A stretch of 64,000 nt of DNA from Roseovarius sp. Pro17 (GTDB lineage: Bacteria > Pseudomonadota > Alphaproteobacteria > Rhodobacterales > Rhodobacteraceae), in the NCBI RefSeq assembly GCF_035599575.1, contig NZ_CP141179.1, positions 2,480,001 to 2,544,000 on the forward strand, read 5' to 3'. Below are positions 36,914 to 45,371 of this stretch, in pieces. Position 1 is the first letter of the stretch; each line of letters starts with the position of its first letter. The notes below the pieces were generated by a model. It saw only the letters and a list, made by a program, of their open reading frames with translations. It was not told where the DNA came from and ran no database searches. The position numbers and the translations under genes were made by a program.

Positions 36914-37948
36914 TTAGATGCGCGGCATCCGAAAGGTGAATACCGTGCCGACCCGGTCCGAGGTCATGGTCAGATCGCCGCCATGCGCGCGCGCAATCTC
37001 GCGCGAGATGAACAGGCCCAGGCCCAATCCCTGCTGCGATTGGCGCACTATACCTCGCGCGAAGGGCTCGAATAACATCCGGCGCACATCTTCGGGGATG
37101 GGATCGCCAGTGTTGGTGACCCACAGGTAGAACGATCCATCGCGATCCTCGGCGCTCAGCGTGACAGGCGCGCCCTTTGCGCCATGCGTCACCGCGTTCG
37201 CCAAAAGGTTCGAGATCAATTGCGCAATCCGCCCCGAGTCGCATTTTAGCGGGTCGCAAAACGAATATTCGGTCAGGATCTCAACGTTGGGGTGGGCCAG
37301 TTCGATCTCCTGCGCCACATGTTCGAGGATCGGTTTCACGTCGTAGTCAGTGTGCCGCTCGATACCCAGCCCGCCGCCAAGGCGCGCGCGGGCGAAATCC
37401 ATGACGTCGTCGATCAGCCGGGCAATCCGGTTAGTCGAGCCTTGGATCGACTCGACCATCTCCAGGGTCTGCGTATCCTGCGTTCCCCGCCCAATGACGC
37501 GCGACGCGGCATTGATCGCCGCCAGCGGATTGCGCACGTCATGGCTTAGCACGGCAATGAACTGCTCGCGCAGCGCCGCCTCTTGGTCGAGCGTCTTGAG
37601 CTGAGCTGACTGCTCTCGCTCGGCGGTGATGCAGCGCGCCGAGCAGAAAAAATAGTCATCCTCAGGCACGGCATGCCACGACAACCATTCGTATTGGCCA
37701 TCCTTGCGCCGGAATCTGTTGGCGAAATTCAGAACAGGCAGGCCGCAACCAACCCGCTCAAAGGCGGCCTCAGAGCGCTTGACATCGTCGGGATGGACCA
37801 GATCCAGGAACGAGCCCGCCGCAACCTCTTCGTGGGTATATCCCAGGACATTGAACCACGCGGGATTGGTGACGACAAAGCGCCCCTCACGGTCCAGAAA
37901 ACCCAGCAGGTCGGGGGTCACCATCCATGTGCGACCGCTAATATCCAT
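36914..37948 (-). CDS. PAS-domain sensor histidine kinase (orphan)
   Basis: A 344-residue soluble kinase with an N-terminal PAS fold (LLGFLDREGRFVVTNPAWFNVLGY, then VHPDDVKRS, about residues 15-110), a HisKA domain with phospho-acceptor His136 (VLSHDVRNPLAAIN) and a HATPase domain with N box (NLLANAVTHG), G1 (VTNTGDPIPEDV) and G2 (GLGLGLFISREI). No transmembrane helix or receiver domain is seen, and no response regulator is adjacent. The start is ambiguous between ATG 37948 and GTG 37957, neither with a clear ribosome site. It could sense a cytosolic or redox cue. Confidence 0.88.
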   Translation of the reverse strand: MDISGRTWMVTPDLLGFLDREGRFVVTNPAWFNVLGYTHEEVAAGSFLDLVHPDDVKRSEAAFERVGCGLPVLNFANRFRRKDGQYEWLSWHAVPEDDYFFCSARCITAEREQSAQLKTLDQEAALREQFIAVLSHDVRNPLAAINAASRVIGRGTQDTQTLEMVESIQGSTNRIARLIDDVMDFARARLGGGLGIERHTDYDVKPILEHVAQEIELAHPNVEILTEYSFCDPLKCDSGRIAQLISNLLANAVTHGAKGAPVTLSAEDRDGSFYLWVTNTGDPIPEDVRRMLFEPFARGIVRQSQQGLGLGLFISREIARAHGGDLTMTSDRVGTVFTFRMPRI

Positions 37949-38032
37949 TTGTTTCACTGTACTTAACCGGTCCCGCTGTTTTGCTGCCGCACTTTATCAC
38001 CCGGCTAAGCCGGAGTCACCATCATTGCAATA

Positions 38033-38065
38033 CCCCCTTTTCGCAACCTGCGTCGCGAAAGGGGG
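38033..38065 (-). terminator. hairpin after caiD-like gene, probable terminator
   Basis: On the minus strand CCCCCTTTCGC and GCGAAAAGGGGG pair with one bulged base around a roughly 10-base loop, starting 25 bases after the caiD-like stop codon. There is no clean T-run, so it could also be an mRNA-stabilising 3' hairpin. Confidence 0.5.
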
Positions 38066-38089
38066 ATACATAATGGTCGCGAGCAGCCC

Positions 38090-38875
38090 CTAGCGGCCTT
38101 TCCAGACCGGATCACGTTTTTCGGCAAAGGCGCGCGCGCCTTCCAGCTGATCCTCGGACGAATAGAGCGCATCGACGGTCGGATATTGTCGGCGCGCGAT
38201 CTTGTTCATCGCGGTCTGAAAATCACTGCCCTCTGCATCGCGCACGATCTCTTTCAGCGCGGCATAGACCAGCGGCGGGCCATCAGCCAGTTGATCGGCC
38301 AGCGCCCGCGCCTCGCTCATGAGGTCAGCAGCGGGCACAACACGGTTGATCATGCCCCAGCGCGCGGCCTCTTCGGCGTCGATCCAGCGACCGGTCAGCA
38401 GCATTTCCATCGCGATATGATAGGGGATACGCTTGGGCAGCTTGACGCTGGCCGCATCGGCCACGGTGCCCGAGCGGATTTCCGGCAAAGCAAACTGCGC
38501 GTGATCGGCGGCAAGGATGATATCGGCGCCTAGCGCCAGCTCCAGCCCGCCACCACAGCAGATGCCGTTGACGGCGGCGACGATCGGCTTGTTCAGATCG
38601 CGCAGTTCCTGAATCCCGCCAAAGCCGCCGACACCGTAATCGCCATCGACCGCATCGCCATCGGCAGCGGCCTTGAGATCCCAACCGGGGCAGAAAAACT
38701 TTTCGCCGGCGCCAGTGATGATCGCGACGCGCAGTTTGTCGTCGTCGCGAAAGTCGCGGAAAACCTCGCCCATGATGCGGCTGGTTTTCAGGTCGATCGC
38801 ATTGGCCTTGGGCCGGTCCAGCGTCACCTCCAGCACGTGACCGCGCGTTTCGGTCTTGATCGGACTGTCTGTCAT
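38090..38875 (-). CDS. caiD: carnitinyl-CoA dehydratase-like enoyl-CoA hydratase (CaiD type)
   Basis: A 261-residue crotonase-fold enzyme. The oxyanion-hole segments are CPGWDLKAAADG (about 62-73) and NGICCGGGLELALGADI (about 104-120), and the Glu in LPEIRSGTVADAASVKLPKR is placed as in CaiD. In this cluster it would hydrate crotonobetainyl-CoA to L-carnitinyl-CoA, by analogy with E. coli CaiD. It overlaps the acyl-CoA synthetase gene by 4 bases and is the last gene of the operon. Confidence 0.82.
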   Translation of the reverse strand: MTDSPIKTETRGHVLEVTLDRPKANAIDLKTSRIMGEVFRDFRDDDKLRVAIITGAGEKFFCPGWDLKAAADGDAVDGDYGVGGFGGIQELRDLNKPIVAAVNGICCGGGLELALGADIILAADHAQFALPEIRSGTVADAASVKLPKRIPYHIAMEMLLTGRWIDAEEAARWGMINRVVPAADLMSEARALADQLADGPPLVYAALKEIVRDAEGSDFQTAMNKIARRQYPTVDALYSSEDQLEGARAFAEKRDPVWKGR

Positions 38876-40911
38876 GTCATCTCTCCTGTTCTGATTAGGG
38901 CGTCCGCTGCAACGGCGCGGGTAGGGGTGCAGATCAACGGATTGATCTCGACCTCCTGCAAGGCATCTGCATTCTGAATGGCGTAATCCTGCACGGCCAT
39001 GACGGCGCTTACAATCGCCGTGCGGTCCGCGCCGGGCTGACCGCGATAGCCCGCCAGCAAGGGCGCGATGCGCAAGCGATCCAGCGCCTCGGCAATATCC
39101 GCCTCGCTCACCGGCAGGATCATTGACGCGCTGTCCTTGAGGATTTCGGTCAGAACGCCGCCCGCTGCGATGGTCAGCACGAAACCATGCGCCGGATCGC
39201 GCACGACGCCAATCAGCAGCTCCGCAATTGCGCCGGTGATCATCTCTTCCAGCAGATAAGCGGGCGCATTCATGCGCTCCGCCGCCTCCATCATGGCCTC
39301 GGGCGAGACAAGGTTCAACGCCACAGCGCCTGCCTCGGTCTTGTGGGCAAAGCCTTCGCCCTTCAGCACCAATGGCAAAGGCATGGAGCGAGCCGATGTC
39401 CTGAGGTTCGCCGCCTCAACCCGCTGCGATTGCGGCACGGTCAGCCCATGCGCGGCCAAAGCCGCTTTGCTGGCCGCCTCGCTCAGCACGGCGGCGGGGC
39501 GATCCTCGCCCGGTAGCAGAACCGGCAAGTCGGGCGCATGGTGCCGGCCCAGCGCGGCGGCCACCTCAATCGCGCTCATCGCCTCTTCGATGCCCAATAG
39601 GGGGACCAGCCCGGCATCGATGATGCGGCGCGCGGTGGCCTCGCTGAGATTCTCGGGCAGGGTTGCGACAAAGGCCAGCGGCGTGCCGCTGGCGCGACTG
39701 GCAGCCGCCCCTGCGGCGATGGTGCAATCCCAAGCCGTATCACTGCAACGATCCGTGCGCGGGAAATCAACGACAAGACACCCAAGCGCGATGTCGCCCG
39801 TCAGTGCGGCTGTAAACGCCTTGGTCATCGCAGGGACGTCATCCCAGATGAATGTGTGGTAATCCAATGGGTTGGCCAGCGCTACCATCGGGCCCAACGC
39901 AGCACGCAGCGCACAACGCTGCACCTCGCTGATCGCCGGAAAGGTGACGTCCCGCCCGACGGCGGCATCGGCCATCAGGCTTGCCTCGCCGCCCGAGCAG
40001 GACATCGACACGATCCGGTTCGAGGGTAGCGGCCCGGCCAGATGCAGCAGCTTGAGCGTCTCGATCAGCTTTGGCAGGCTCTCGACCTGCGCAATTCCAA
40101 GGCGCTTCAAAAGCGCCTGCGCCCCCGCATCGCTACCTGCAAGCGAGGCGGTATGCGACACCGTCGCAGCGCGCGCCTGTGGCGATTTGCCAGCCTTGAG
40201 CGCGACGATAGACTTGCCCTTGGCGCGCGCACTTTCGGCCAATGCCTCAAAGGCGCGCAGATCGCCAATGCCCTCGATGTGCAGGCCCAGCGCACTGACA
40301 CGGTCATCCTCCAGCAGCGCCTGCCCGATTTCTGCCAGCCCGGTCTGCGCCTGATTGCCCGCCGTGGCCACATAGGCCAGCGGCAGCCCCCGCGCCTGCA
40401 TCGTGAGGTTGATCGCGATATTCGAGCTTTGCGTGATCAGCGCCACGCCCCGGTCGCACCGCTCGCCGCCATGCTGGTCGGGCCACAGCAATGCACCATC
40501 AAGATAGTTGATGAACCCGTAGCAATTCGGCCCGATGATCGCCATTTCGCCTGCCGCATCCAGCAGTCGATCCTGTAGTGCGTCGCCATCCCCCGTCTCG
40601 GCCTGCGCCTCGCGAAAGCCGCTGGCAAAACAGACGGCACCGCCCGCGCCCATGGCGCTGAGGCCGTGCACAACATCAATCGTGGCAGTGCGGTTAACCC
40701 CTATGAAGCAGGCATCCGGAACGCCCGGCAGATCGGCGAGGGCAGGATAGGCTTGCAGCCCCGCCATTTCGGCGCGCTTGGGATGAACCGGCCAAATCGG
40801 CCCGTCAAAGCCCATACGCTGGCACTGCTCGATCACCGACGCGCACCAGACACCGCCACCGATGACAGCAATGGATTTCGGACGGATCAGACGGGAAAGG
40901 TCGCGTGTCAT
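38872..40911 (-). CDS. NDP-forming acyl-CoA synthetase (fused alpha-beta)
   Basis: A 679-residue enzyme of the acyl-CoA synthetase (NDP-forming) family. The alpha part (CoA-binding Rossmann SIAVIGGGVWCASVIEQC, then IIGPNCYGFINY and ALITQSSNIAIN) is followed by the beta ATP-grasp-type part (LPLVLKGEGFAHKTEAGAV, then GGVLTEILKD and EINPLICTP). The phospho-His motif TVSHTASLAGSD is present. In context it probably activates gamma-butyrobetaine or carnitine to the CoA ester, replacing the AMP-forming CaiC or CaiB route (inference). ATG 40911 has GAGGTG upstream. Confidence 0.8.
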   Translation of the reverse strand: MTRDLSRLIRPKSIAVIGGGVWCASVIEQCQRMGFDGPIWPVHPKRAEMAGLQAYPALADLPGVPDACFIGVNRTATIDVVHGLSAMGAGGAVCFASGFREAQAETGDGDALQDRLLDAAGEMAIIGPNCYGFINYLDGALLWPDQHGGERCDRGVALITQSSNIAINLTMQARGLPLAYVATAGNQAQTGLAEIGQALLEDDRVSALGLHIEGIGDLRAFEALAESARAKGKSIVALKAGKSPQARAATVSHTASLAGSDAGAQALLKRLGIAQVESLPKLIETLKLLHLAGPLPSNRIVSMSCSGGEASLMADAAVGRDVTFPAISEVQRCALRAALGPMVALANPLDYHTFIWDDVPAMTKAFTAALTGDIALGCLVVDFPRTDRCSDTAWDCTIAAGAAASRASGTPLAFVATLPENLSEATARRIIDAGLVPLLGIEEAMSAIEVAAALGRHHAPDLPVLLPGEDRPAAVLSEAASKAALAAHGLTVPQSQRVEAANLRTSARSMPLPLVLKGEGFAHKTEAGAVALNLVSPEAMMEAAERMNAPAYLLEEMITGAIAELLIGVVRDPAHGFVLTIAAGGVLTEILKDSASMILPVSEADIAEALDRLRIAPLLAGYRGQPGADRTAIVSAVMAVQDYAIQNADALQEVEINPLICTPTRAVAADALIRTGEMT

Positions 40912-40942
40912 CGGTGGGTCACCTCTAAAAGAGATTCGATGA

Positions 40943-40980
40943 CCTTCCCTCTCGGTGGGCAAGTCTGCCGAGAGGGAAGG
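40943..40980 (-). promoter_or_regulatory. perfect 13-bp intra-operon hairpin
   Basis: CCTTCCCTCTCGG (40943-40955) and CCGAGAGGGAAGG (40968-40980) form a perfect 13-bp stem with a 12-base loop in the 98-base gap between the acyl-CoA dehydrogenase and synthetase genes. No T-run follows on the minus strand, so it is more likely an RNA-stability or attenuation element than a simple terminator. Confidence 0.6.
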
Positions 40981-41009
40981 CACAAAGGTATTTTGCAGCG
41001 GCGGCTGCG

Positions 41010-42170
41010 TCACGCCCCCAAGGGCCGCAGCAGATCGCGGCTGATGATATGGCGCTGGATTTCCGACGTGCCGTCCCAGATCCGCTCGACCCGCGCATCG
41101 CGCCAGAAGCGCTCGATCGGGAAGTCGTCCATCAGGCCCATACCGCCATAGATTTGCAGTGTGGTATCCGTCACCCGCGCAAGCATCTCGCTGGCATAAA
41201 GCTTGGCCGACGCAATCTCGCGGTTGGCAGGCAGGCCCTGATCCAGCCGCCAAGCCGAGGCGAGAGTCAGCCAGTCGGCAGCGTCGATTTCTGTGATCAT
41301 GTCGGCAATCTGGAAGCTGATACCCTGATATTTTCCAATAGGTTGGCCGAATTGCTCGCGCTCGGCGGCATAATTCAGCGCCATGTCAAAGCAGCGGCGC
41401 GCGCGACCGACAGCCATAGTGGCGACGGTGATCCGCGTCGCGTAGAGCCATTCGTTCATCACCGCAAAGCCGCCATCGACCTCGCCCAGCACCTGCGCAT
41501 CGGGCAAGCGACAATTGTCGAATTCAAGGATCATGTTCTTGTAACCACGATGGCTAACCGACTTATATCCGTCGCGGATGGTAAAGCCTGGCGTGCCGCG
41601 ATCAACGAGGAACGTCGTGATGCGTTTTTTCGGCCCCTTGGGCGTATCGTCCTCGCCAGTCGCGATAAAGACGATGATGAAATCAGCGTGATCCGCGCCC
41701 GAGATGAAATGCTTGGTGCCGTTGATGACCCAATCGCCGCCGTCGCGTTTGGCACTGCATTTCATGCCGCGCACGTCTGATCCGGCACCCGGTTCTGTCA
41801 TGGCCAGCGCATCCATCCGCTCGCCCTTCACAGCGGGCAGCAGGTAGCGCTCGCGCTGCTCGCCCTCGCAGGCCATCAGGATATTCTGCGGGCGACCAAA
41901 GAAATGCGTCAGCGCCATGGAGCCGCGGCCAAGCTCGCGCTCGACCAGTGCGAATTCCAGATGGCTCAGGCCCGCGCCGCCCACATCTTCGGGGAAGTTG
42001 CAGGCGTAAAAACCCAGATCCAGCGTCTTCTGCTTGATCTTTTCGGCCACTTCGGCAGGCACTTCGCCCGTGCGCTCGACCTCGGCCTCGTGGGGATAGA
42101 TCTCTTTCTCGACAAAGCTGCGCACGGTTGAGACGATCATTTCCTGTTCGTCGGTTAAACCAAAATTCAT
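41010..42170 (-). CDS. acyl-CoA dehydrogenase, probable gamma-butyrobetainyl-CoA dehydrogenase
   Basis: A 386-residue FAD flavoprotein of the acyl-CoA dehydrogenase family. FAD-binding motifs are LAMTEPGAGSDVRGM and FISGADHADFIIV; the catalytic-base Glu lies in RVERIWDGTSEIQRHII near the C-terminus. In E. coli the related CaiA works on crotonobetainyl-CoA. Here, with the ligase and hydratase, it would oxidise gamma-butyrobetainyl-CoA to crotonobetainyl-CoA (inference). It overlaps the carnitine dehydrogenase fusion by 4 bases (ATGA). Confidence 0.85.
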   Translation of the reverse strand: MNFGLTDEQEMIVSTVRSFVEKEIYPHEAEVERTGEVPAEVAEKIKQKTLDLGFYACNFPEDVGGAGLSHLEFALVERELGRGSMALTHFFGRPQNILMACEGEQRERYLLPAVKGERMDALAMTEPGAGSDVRGMKCSAKRDGGDWVINGTKHFISGADHADFIIVFIATGEDDTPKGPKKRITTFLVDRGTPGFTIRDGYKSVSHRGYKNMILEFDNCRLPDAQVLGEVDGGFAVMNEWLYATRITVATMAVGRARRCFDMALNYAAEREQFGQPIGKYQGISFQIADMITEIDAADWLTLASAWRLDQGLPANREIASAKLYASEMLARVTDTTLQIYGGMGLMDDFPIERFWRDARVERIWDGTSEIQRHIISRDLLRPLGA

Positions 42171-43588
42171 GATTTTGCTCCTTCGTGGGCGGCGGCCAGC
42201 GCGGCGATGCGGTCGGCGACTTCGGGGCTGGGATCGCAGGTGCGGCGCGTCTCGAGGCTGACATGCAGCATGAACTGGTCGCAGGTCGCCAGAACCTCGC
42301 CGTCTGATGCACGCTTTAGCTCATGAACGCAGCGCAGTTTCTTGCCCTGCCCTTCGGTGACGCGGGTGTGGACCTCAACGGCCTCGCCAGCGTGGGTTTC
42401 CACCAGATATTTGGTCGTCGTTTCAACGGTAAAGTAGCTGAGGCCGTTCGCGATATAGTCATCATCCGCGCCGACATACGCCATCACTTCCTCGGCGGCG
42501 TCCGAGAAGATCTGGCCATAGCGCCCCTCGTTCATATGACCGTTTACGTCGGTCCAATCGACGGGGATCGTGCGGCGCAGGCTGACCATCGGGCTGCCGC
42601 CCTCCAGCACGGGACGCAGGGTCTTCTCATGCTCGTTCAACAAGCGACCCGACGCGTTGCCTTGCTGTTTGAGCGCGCGCATCATGGCGATCAGGTTGCC
42701 GTCGCGTTTGCGCTCCAGCTGGCGGATAGTGAGGTGGCCGGACTGGTCGTCGGACTGATCCGCGATCATCTGGGCCAGTTCGTCCGTCAGCTCTGGCACG
42801 TCCATCAGCTTGGTCCATGGCCATTTGAGGCAAGGGCCGAATTGGTCGATGAAGTGTTTCATCCCCGCCTCACCGCCTGCGACGCGGTACGTCTCGAACA
42901 GGCCCATTTGCGCCCAGCGGATGCCGAAACCATAGCGGATCGCGTTGTCGATTTCCTCGGTCGTGGCGATACCGTCTTTGACCAGCCACAGCGCCTCGCG
43001 CCAGACAGCCTCGAGGAAGCGGTCGGCGATATGCGCGTCGATCTCCTTGCGCACGCGCAGGGGGTAGAGGCCAACGGAGGTGAGGATTTCGGAGGCGCGG
43101 TCCAATAGCGCGGGATCGCTGGCATCGGTGCCGACCACCTCGATCAAGGGCAGCAGGTAGACCGGGTTGAACGGGTGGCAGACCATGATCTGGCCGGGGC
43201 GCGCGGCACCTTCCTGCAATTCGCTCGGTTTGTAGCCGCTGGTGGACGAGCCAATGACGGCATCCTCGCGGCAGGCCGATTGGATTTCGGCATAAACCCT
43301 GTGCTTCATCTCCAGCCGCTCAGGCACGCTTTCTTGAATCCAGTCTACGCCGGTGACAGCGTCGGTCACCGTGTCATGGAATGTCAGCGTGCCTTCACCC
43401 GGCATTGCGTAATCATAGAGCATCGGCAGCGCGTGGCGCGCGTTGTCCAGCACCTCGCCGATCTTGCGTTTCGCCTGCGGGTCGGGGTCGAAAATGCGTA
43501 CGTCCCAACCATTCAGTAGGAACCGCGCGGCCCATCCGCCGCCGATCACGCCGCCGCCGATGATGGCTGCTGTCATTTTCTTGGTCAT
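42167..43588 (-). CDS. lcdH: L-carnitine dehydrogenase fused to thioesterase
   Basis: A 473-residue fusion. The N-terminal part (1-320) is a 3-hydroxyacyl-CoA dehydrogenase-fold carnitine 3-dehydrogenase with NAD motif AAIIGGGVIGGGWAARF, the substrate segment SSTSGYKPSEL and CHPFNPVYLLPLIEVV. The C-terminal part (from about 335) is a hotdog thioesterase with PVDWTDVNGHMNEGRYGQIF, where Asp starts the catalytic motif. In alphaproteobacteria the latter is thought to hydrolyse betainyl-CoA to glycine betaine. Together they do the first and last steps of carnitine-to-betaine conversion. ATG 43588 or 43576. Confidence 0.9.
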   Translation of the reverse strand: MTKKMTAAIIGGGVIGGGWAARFLLNGWDVRIFDPDPQAKRKIGEVLDNARHALPMLYDYAMPGEGTLTFHDTVTDAVTGVDWIQESVPERLEMKHRVYAEIQSACREDAVIGSSTSGYKPSELQEGAARPGQIMVCHPFNPVYLLPLIEVVGTDASDPALLDRASEILTSVGLYPLRVRKEIDAHIADRFLEAVWREALWLVKDGIATTEEIDNAIRYGFGIRWAQMGLFETYRVAGGEAGMKHFIDQFGPCLKWPWTKLMDVPELTDELAQMIADQSDDQSGHLTIRQLERKRDGNLIAMMRALKQQGNASGRLLNEHEKTLRPVLEGGSPMVSLRRTIPVDWTDVNGHMNEGRYGQIFSDAAEEVMAYVGADDDYIANGLSYFTVETTTKYLVETHAGEAVEVHTRVTEGQGKKLRCVHELKRASDGEVLATCDQFMLHVSLETRRTCDPSPEVADRIAALAAAHEGAKS

Positions 43589-43609
43589 GTTGTGATCCGT
43601 TGTCTTGCG

Positions 43610-44374
43610 CTAGGGCGCGTTGGTTTCGGTGTGGCCGTCGATCGCGATGATTTGGCCCGAGATTTTGGACGCGGCGGGTGAGGCGAGGAACAGCACCGTG
43701 TCGGCCAGGTCGTCGACCGTGACCCAAGTGCGCATCGACACGCCGCGCACATATTGGTCGCGCACGTCCTGTTCGGGCCGGTTCGAAGCTTTCGCTTCCA
43801 TCGCGACCACCCGGTCCATGCGGTCGCCCTCAACCGCGCCGGGGCAGATGGCGTTGACGCGCACGCCCACTGGACCCAGCTCCATCGCCAGCGTTTTGGT
43901 CAAGCCAACGAGGCCCCATTTTGCCGCCGCATAGGGCGAGCGGTAAGGGTGGCCCCATTGACCGGAGGTGGACGAGGTGATGACGATGCAGCCCGATTTC
44001 TGCGCCCGCATGATCCGCGCGGCCCAGCGGCAGGTCAGGAATGCGCCGTTCAGGTTAACCGCGAGGCACGCCTGCCACGCGTCGTAGTTCAGATCCTCGA
44101 TCCGGCCTGCGGGGCCGCCGGTGCCCGCGTTGGCGCAGACCACGTCGACGCCGCCCCAGCTATCCTCCACTTGGCTTAGAAAGGCGTCCATCTGACCCGC
44201 ATCAGTGACGTCGGCCTTCATACATATCGCATCCGGCATCTCTGCCGCGACGCGCTCCACCGCATCCCCGTCCGCATCGCACAGCGCCACGCGGTCGCCC
44301 TGCGCCGCGAACCGCCGCGCAAGGCCGAGGCCGATGCCCGAGGCACCGCCCGTGATGAGAGCGCGCTGGCTCAC
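43610..44374 (-). CDS. short-chain dehydrogenase in the carnitine cluster
   Basis: A 254-residue SDR with the cofactor motif TGGASGIG (residues 8-15), an Asp after beta-2 (ALCDADGD) that favours NAD(H), the CANAGTGG motif, Ser in ITSSTSGQWG, catalytic YAAAKWG and ICPGAVEGDRMDRV. It starts with GTG overlapping the BKACE stop (GTGA). A D-carnitine dehydrogenase of the SDR family is known in Agrobacterium; this enzyme could do that job and allow growth on both isomers. That assignment is a guess from context. Confidence 0.85.
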   Translation of the reverse strand: MSQRALITGGASGIGLGLARRFAAQGDRVALCDADGDAVERVAAEMPDAICMKADVTDAGQMDAFLSQVEDSWGGVDVVCANAGTGGPAGRIEDLNYDAWQACLAVNLNGAFLTCRWAARIMRAQKSGCIVITSSTSGQWGHPYRSPYAAAKWGLVGLTKTLAMELGPVGVRVNAICPGAVEGDRMDRVVAMEAKASNRPEQDVRDQYVRGVSMRTWVTVDDLADTVLFLASPAASKISGQIIAIDGHTETNAP

Positions 44375-45282
44375 TTCGGCGCGCGCTTGGTCAGGCGCAG
44401 CTTGTCGCGCACGTCTGCGGGAGTCATGATCTTGGCGCCCAGGCGCTCGATGATCTCGCGGGCACGGGTGACCAACTGGTGGTTCTCGGCCAGAACGCCA
44501 CGATCCAGCATCAGGTTGTCTTCCAGCCCGACGCGCACGTTACCGCCTGCCAGAACGCTAGCTGCAACAAACGGCATCTGATCGCGGCCCAGCGAGAACG
44601 CCGACCAGTTCCAGTCGTCCGGCACATTATTCACCATCGCCATAAAGGTATTCAAGTCATTCGGCGCGCCCCATGGCACACCCATGCATAGCTGCACCAG
44701 CGCGTCCTTTTCCAGCACGCCATCCTTGACCAGCTGCTTGGCATACCAGAGGTGGCCGGTGTCGAACGCCTCGATCTCGGGCTTGGCGCCTGCTTCGGTC
44801 ATCATGCGGCCCATCGCGGTCAACATGCCGGGCGTGTTGGTCATCACATAATCGGCCTCGGCAAAGTTCATCGTGCCGCAATCGAGCGTGCAGATCTCGG
44901 GCTGGCATTCCAGCACATGCGCCACGCGTTCGCTGGCGCCGACCATGTCCGATGCGTCCTCGTTCAGGGGCAAGGGGTTCTCGGGGTCTCCGAATATCAT
45001 GTCGCCGCCCATGCCCGCCGTCAGGTTCAGCACGACGTCGGTATCGGACGCACGGATACGGTCGGTCAGCTCACGGTATAGCTTCAGATCGCGGCTGGGC
45101 TTGCCGGTTTCGGGATCTCGCACGTGGCAGTGGACGATGGCGGCGCCGGCCTGCGCCGCCGCGATGGCGCTGTCGGCTATCTGCTCAGGGCTGCGCGGCA
45201 CGTGCGGGCTGCGGTCCTGCGTGCCGCCACCACCGGTCACGGCGCAGGTGATAAATACATCGCGGTTCATGGTCAGGGGCAT
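44371..45282 (-). CDS. BKACE-family 3-dehydrocarnitine cleavage enzyme
   Basis: A 303-residue TIM-barrel enzyme of the beta-keto acid cleavage (BKACE, DUF849) family. The zinc-binding HCHVRDPETGKPSRD motif (about residues 45-60) and the catalytic Glu/Arg regions around VLNLTAGMGGD and EAFDTGHLWYAKQL are intact. In the carnitine route it transfers the betaine part of 3-dehydrocarnitine to acetyl-CoA, giving acetoacetate and betainyl-CoA. First gene of the operon; ATG 45282 has AAAGGA upstream. It overlaps the SDR by 4 bases. Confidence 0.9.
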   Translation of the reverse strand: MPLTMNRDVFITCAVTGGGGTQDRSPHVPRSPEQIADSAIAAAQAGAAIVHCHVRDPETGKPSRDLKLYRELTDRIRASDTDVVLNLTAGMGGDMIFGDPENPLPLNEDASDMVGASERVAHVLECQPEICTLDCGTMNFAEADYVMTNTPGMLTAMGRMMTEAGAKPEIEAFDTGHLWYAKQLVKDGVLEKDALVQLCMGVPWGAPNDLNTFMAMVNNVPDDWNWSAFSLGRDQMPFVAASVLAGGNVRVGLEDNLMLDRGVLAENHQLVTRAREIIERLGAKIMTPADVRDKLRLTKRAPK

Positions 45283-45345
45283 GGGAAGGCGTCCTTTCGG
45301 GGATATGCTGTCAGTCACGGCACATCGTAGCGCTGGCCTGTAGGT

Positions 45346-45361
45346 CGATAGTGCAGTATCG
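45346..45361. promoter_or_regulatory. inverted repeat, candidate operator of the carnitine regulator
   Basis: CGATA-GTGCAG-TATCG is a perfect 5-bp inverted repeat in the 89-base gap between the divergent BKACE and regulator genes, extendable with a one-base slip to GTCGATA/TATCGGAC. It is a plausible binding site for the GlxA-type regulator, but dyads this short can occur by chance. Confidence 0.3.
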
Positions 45362-45371
45362 GACAGGAATG

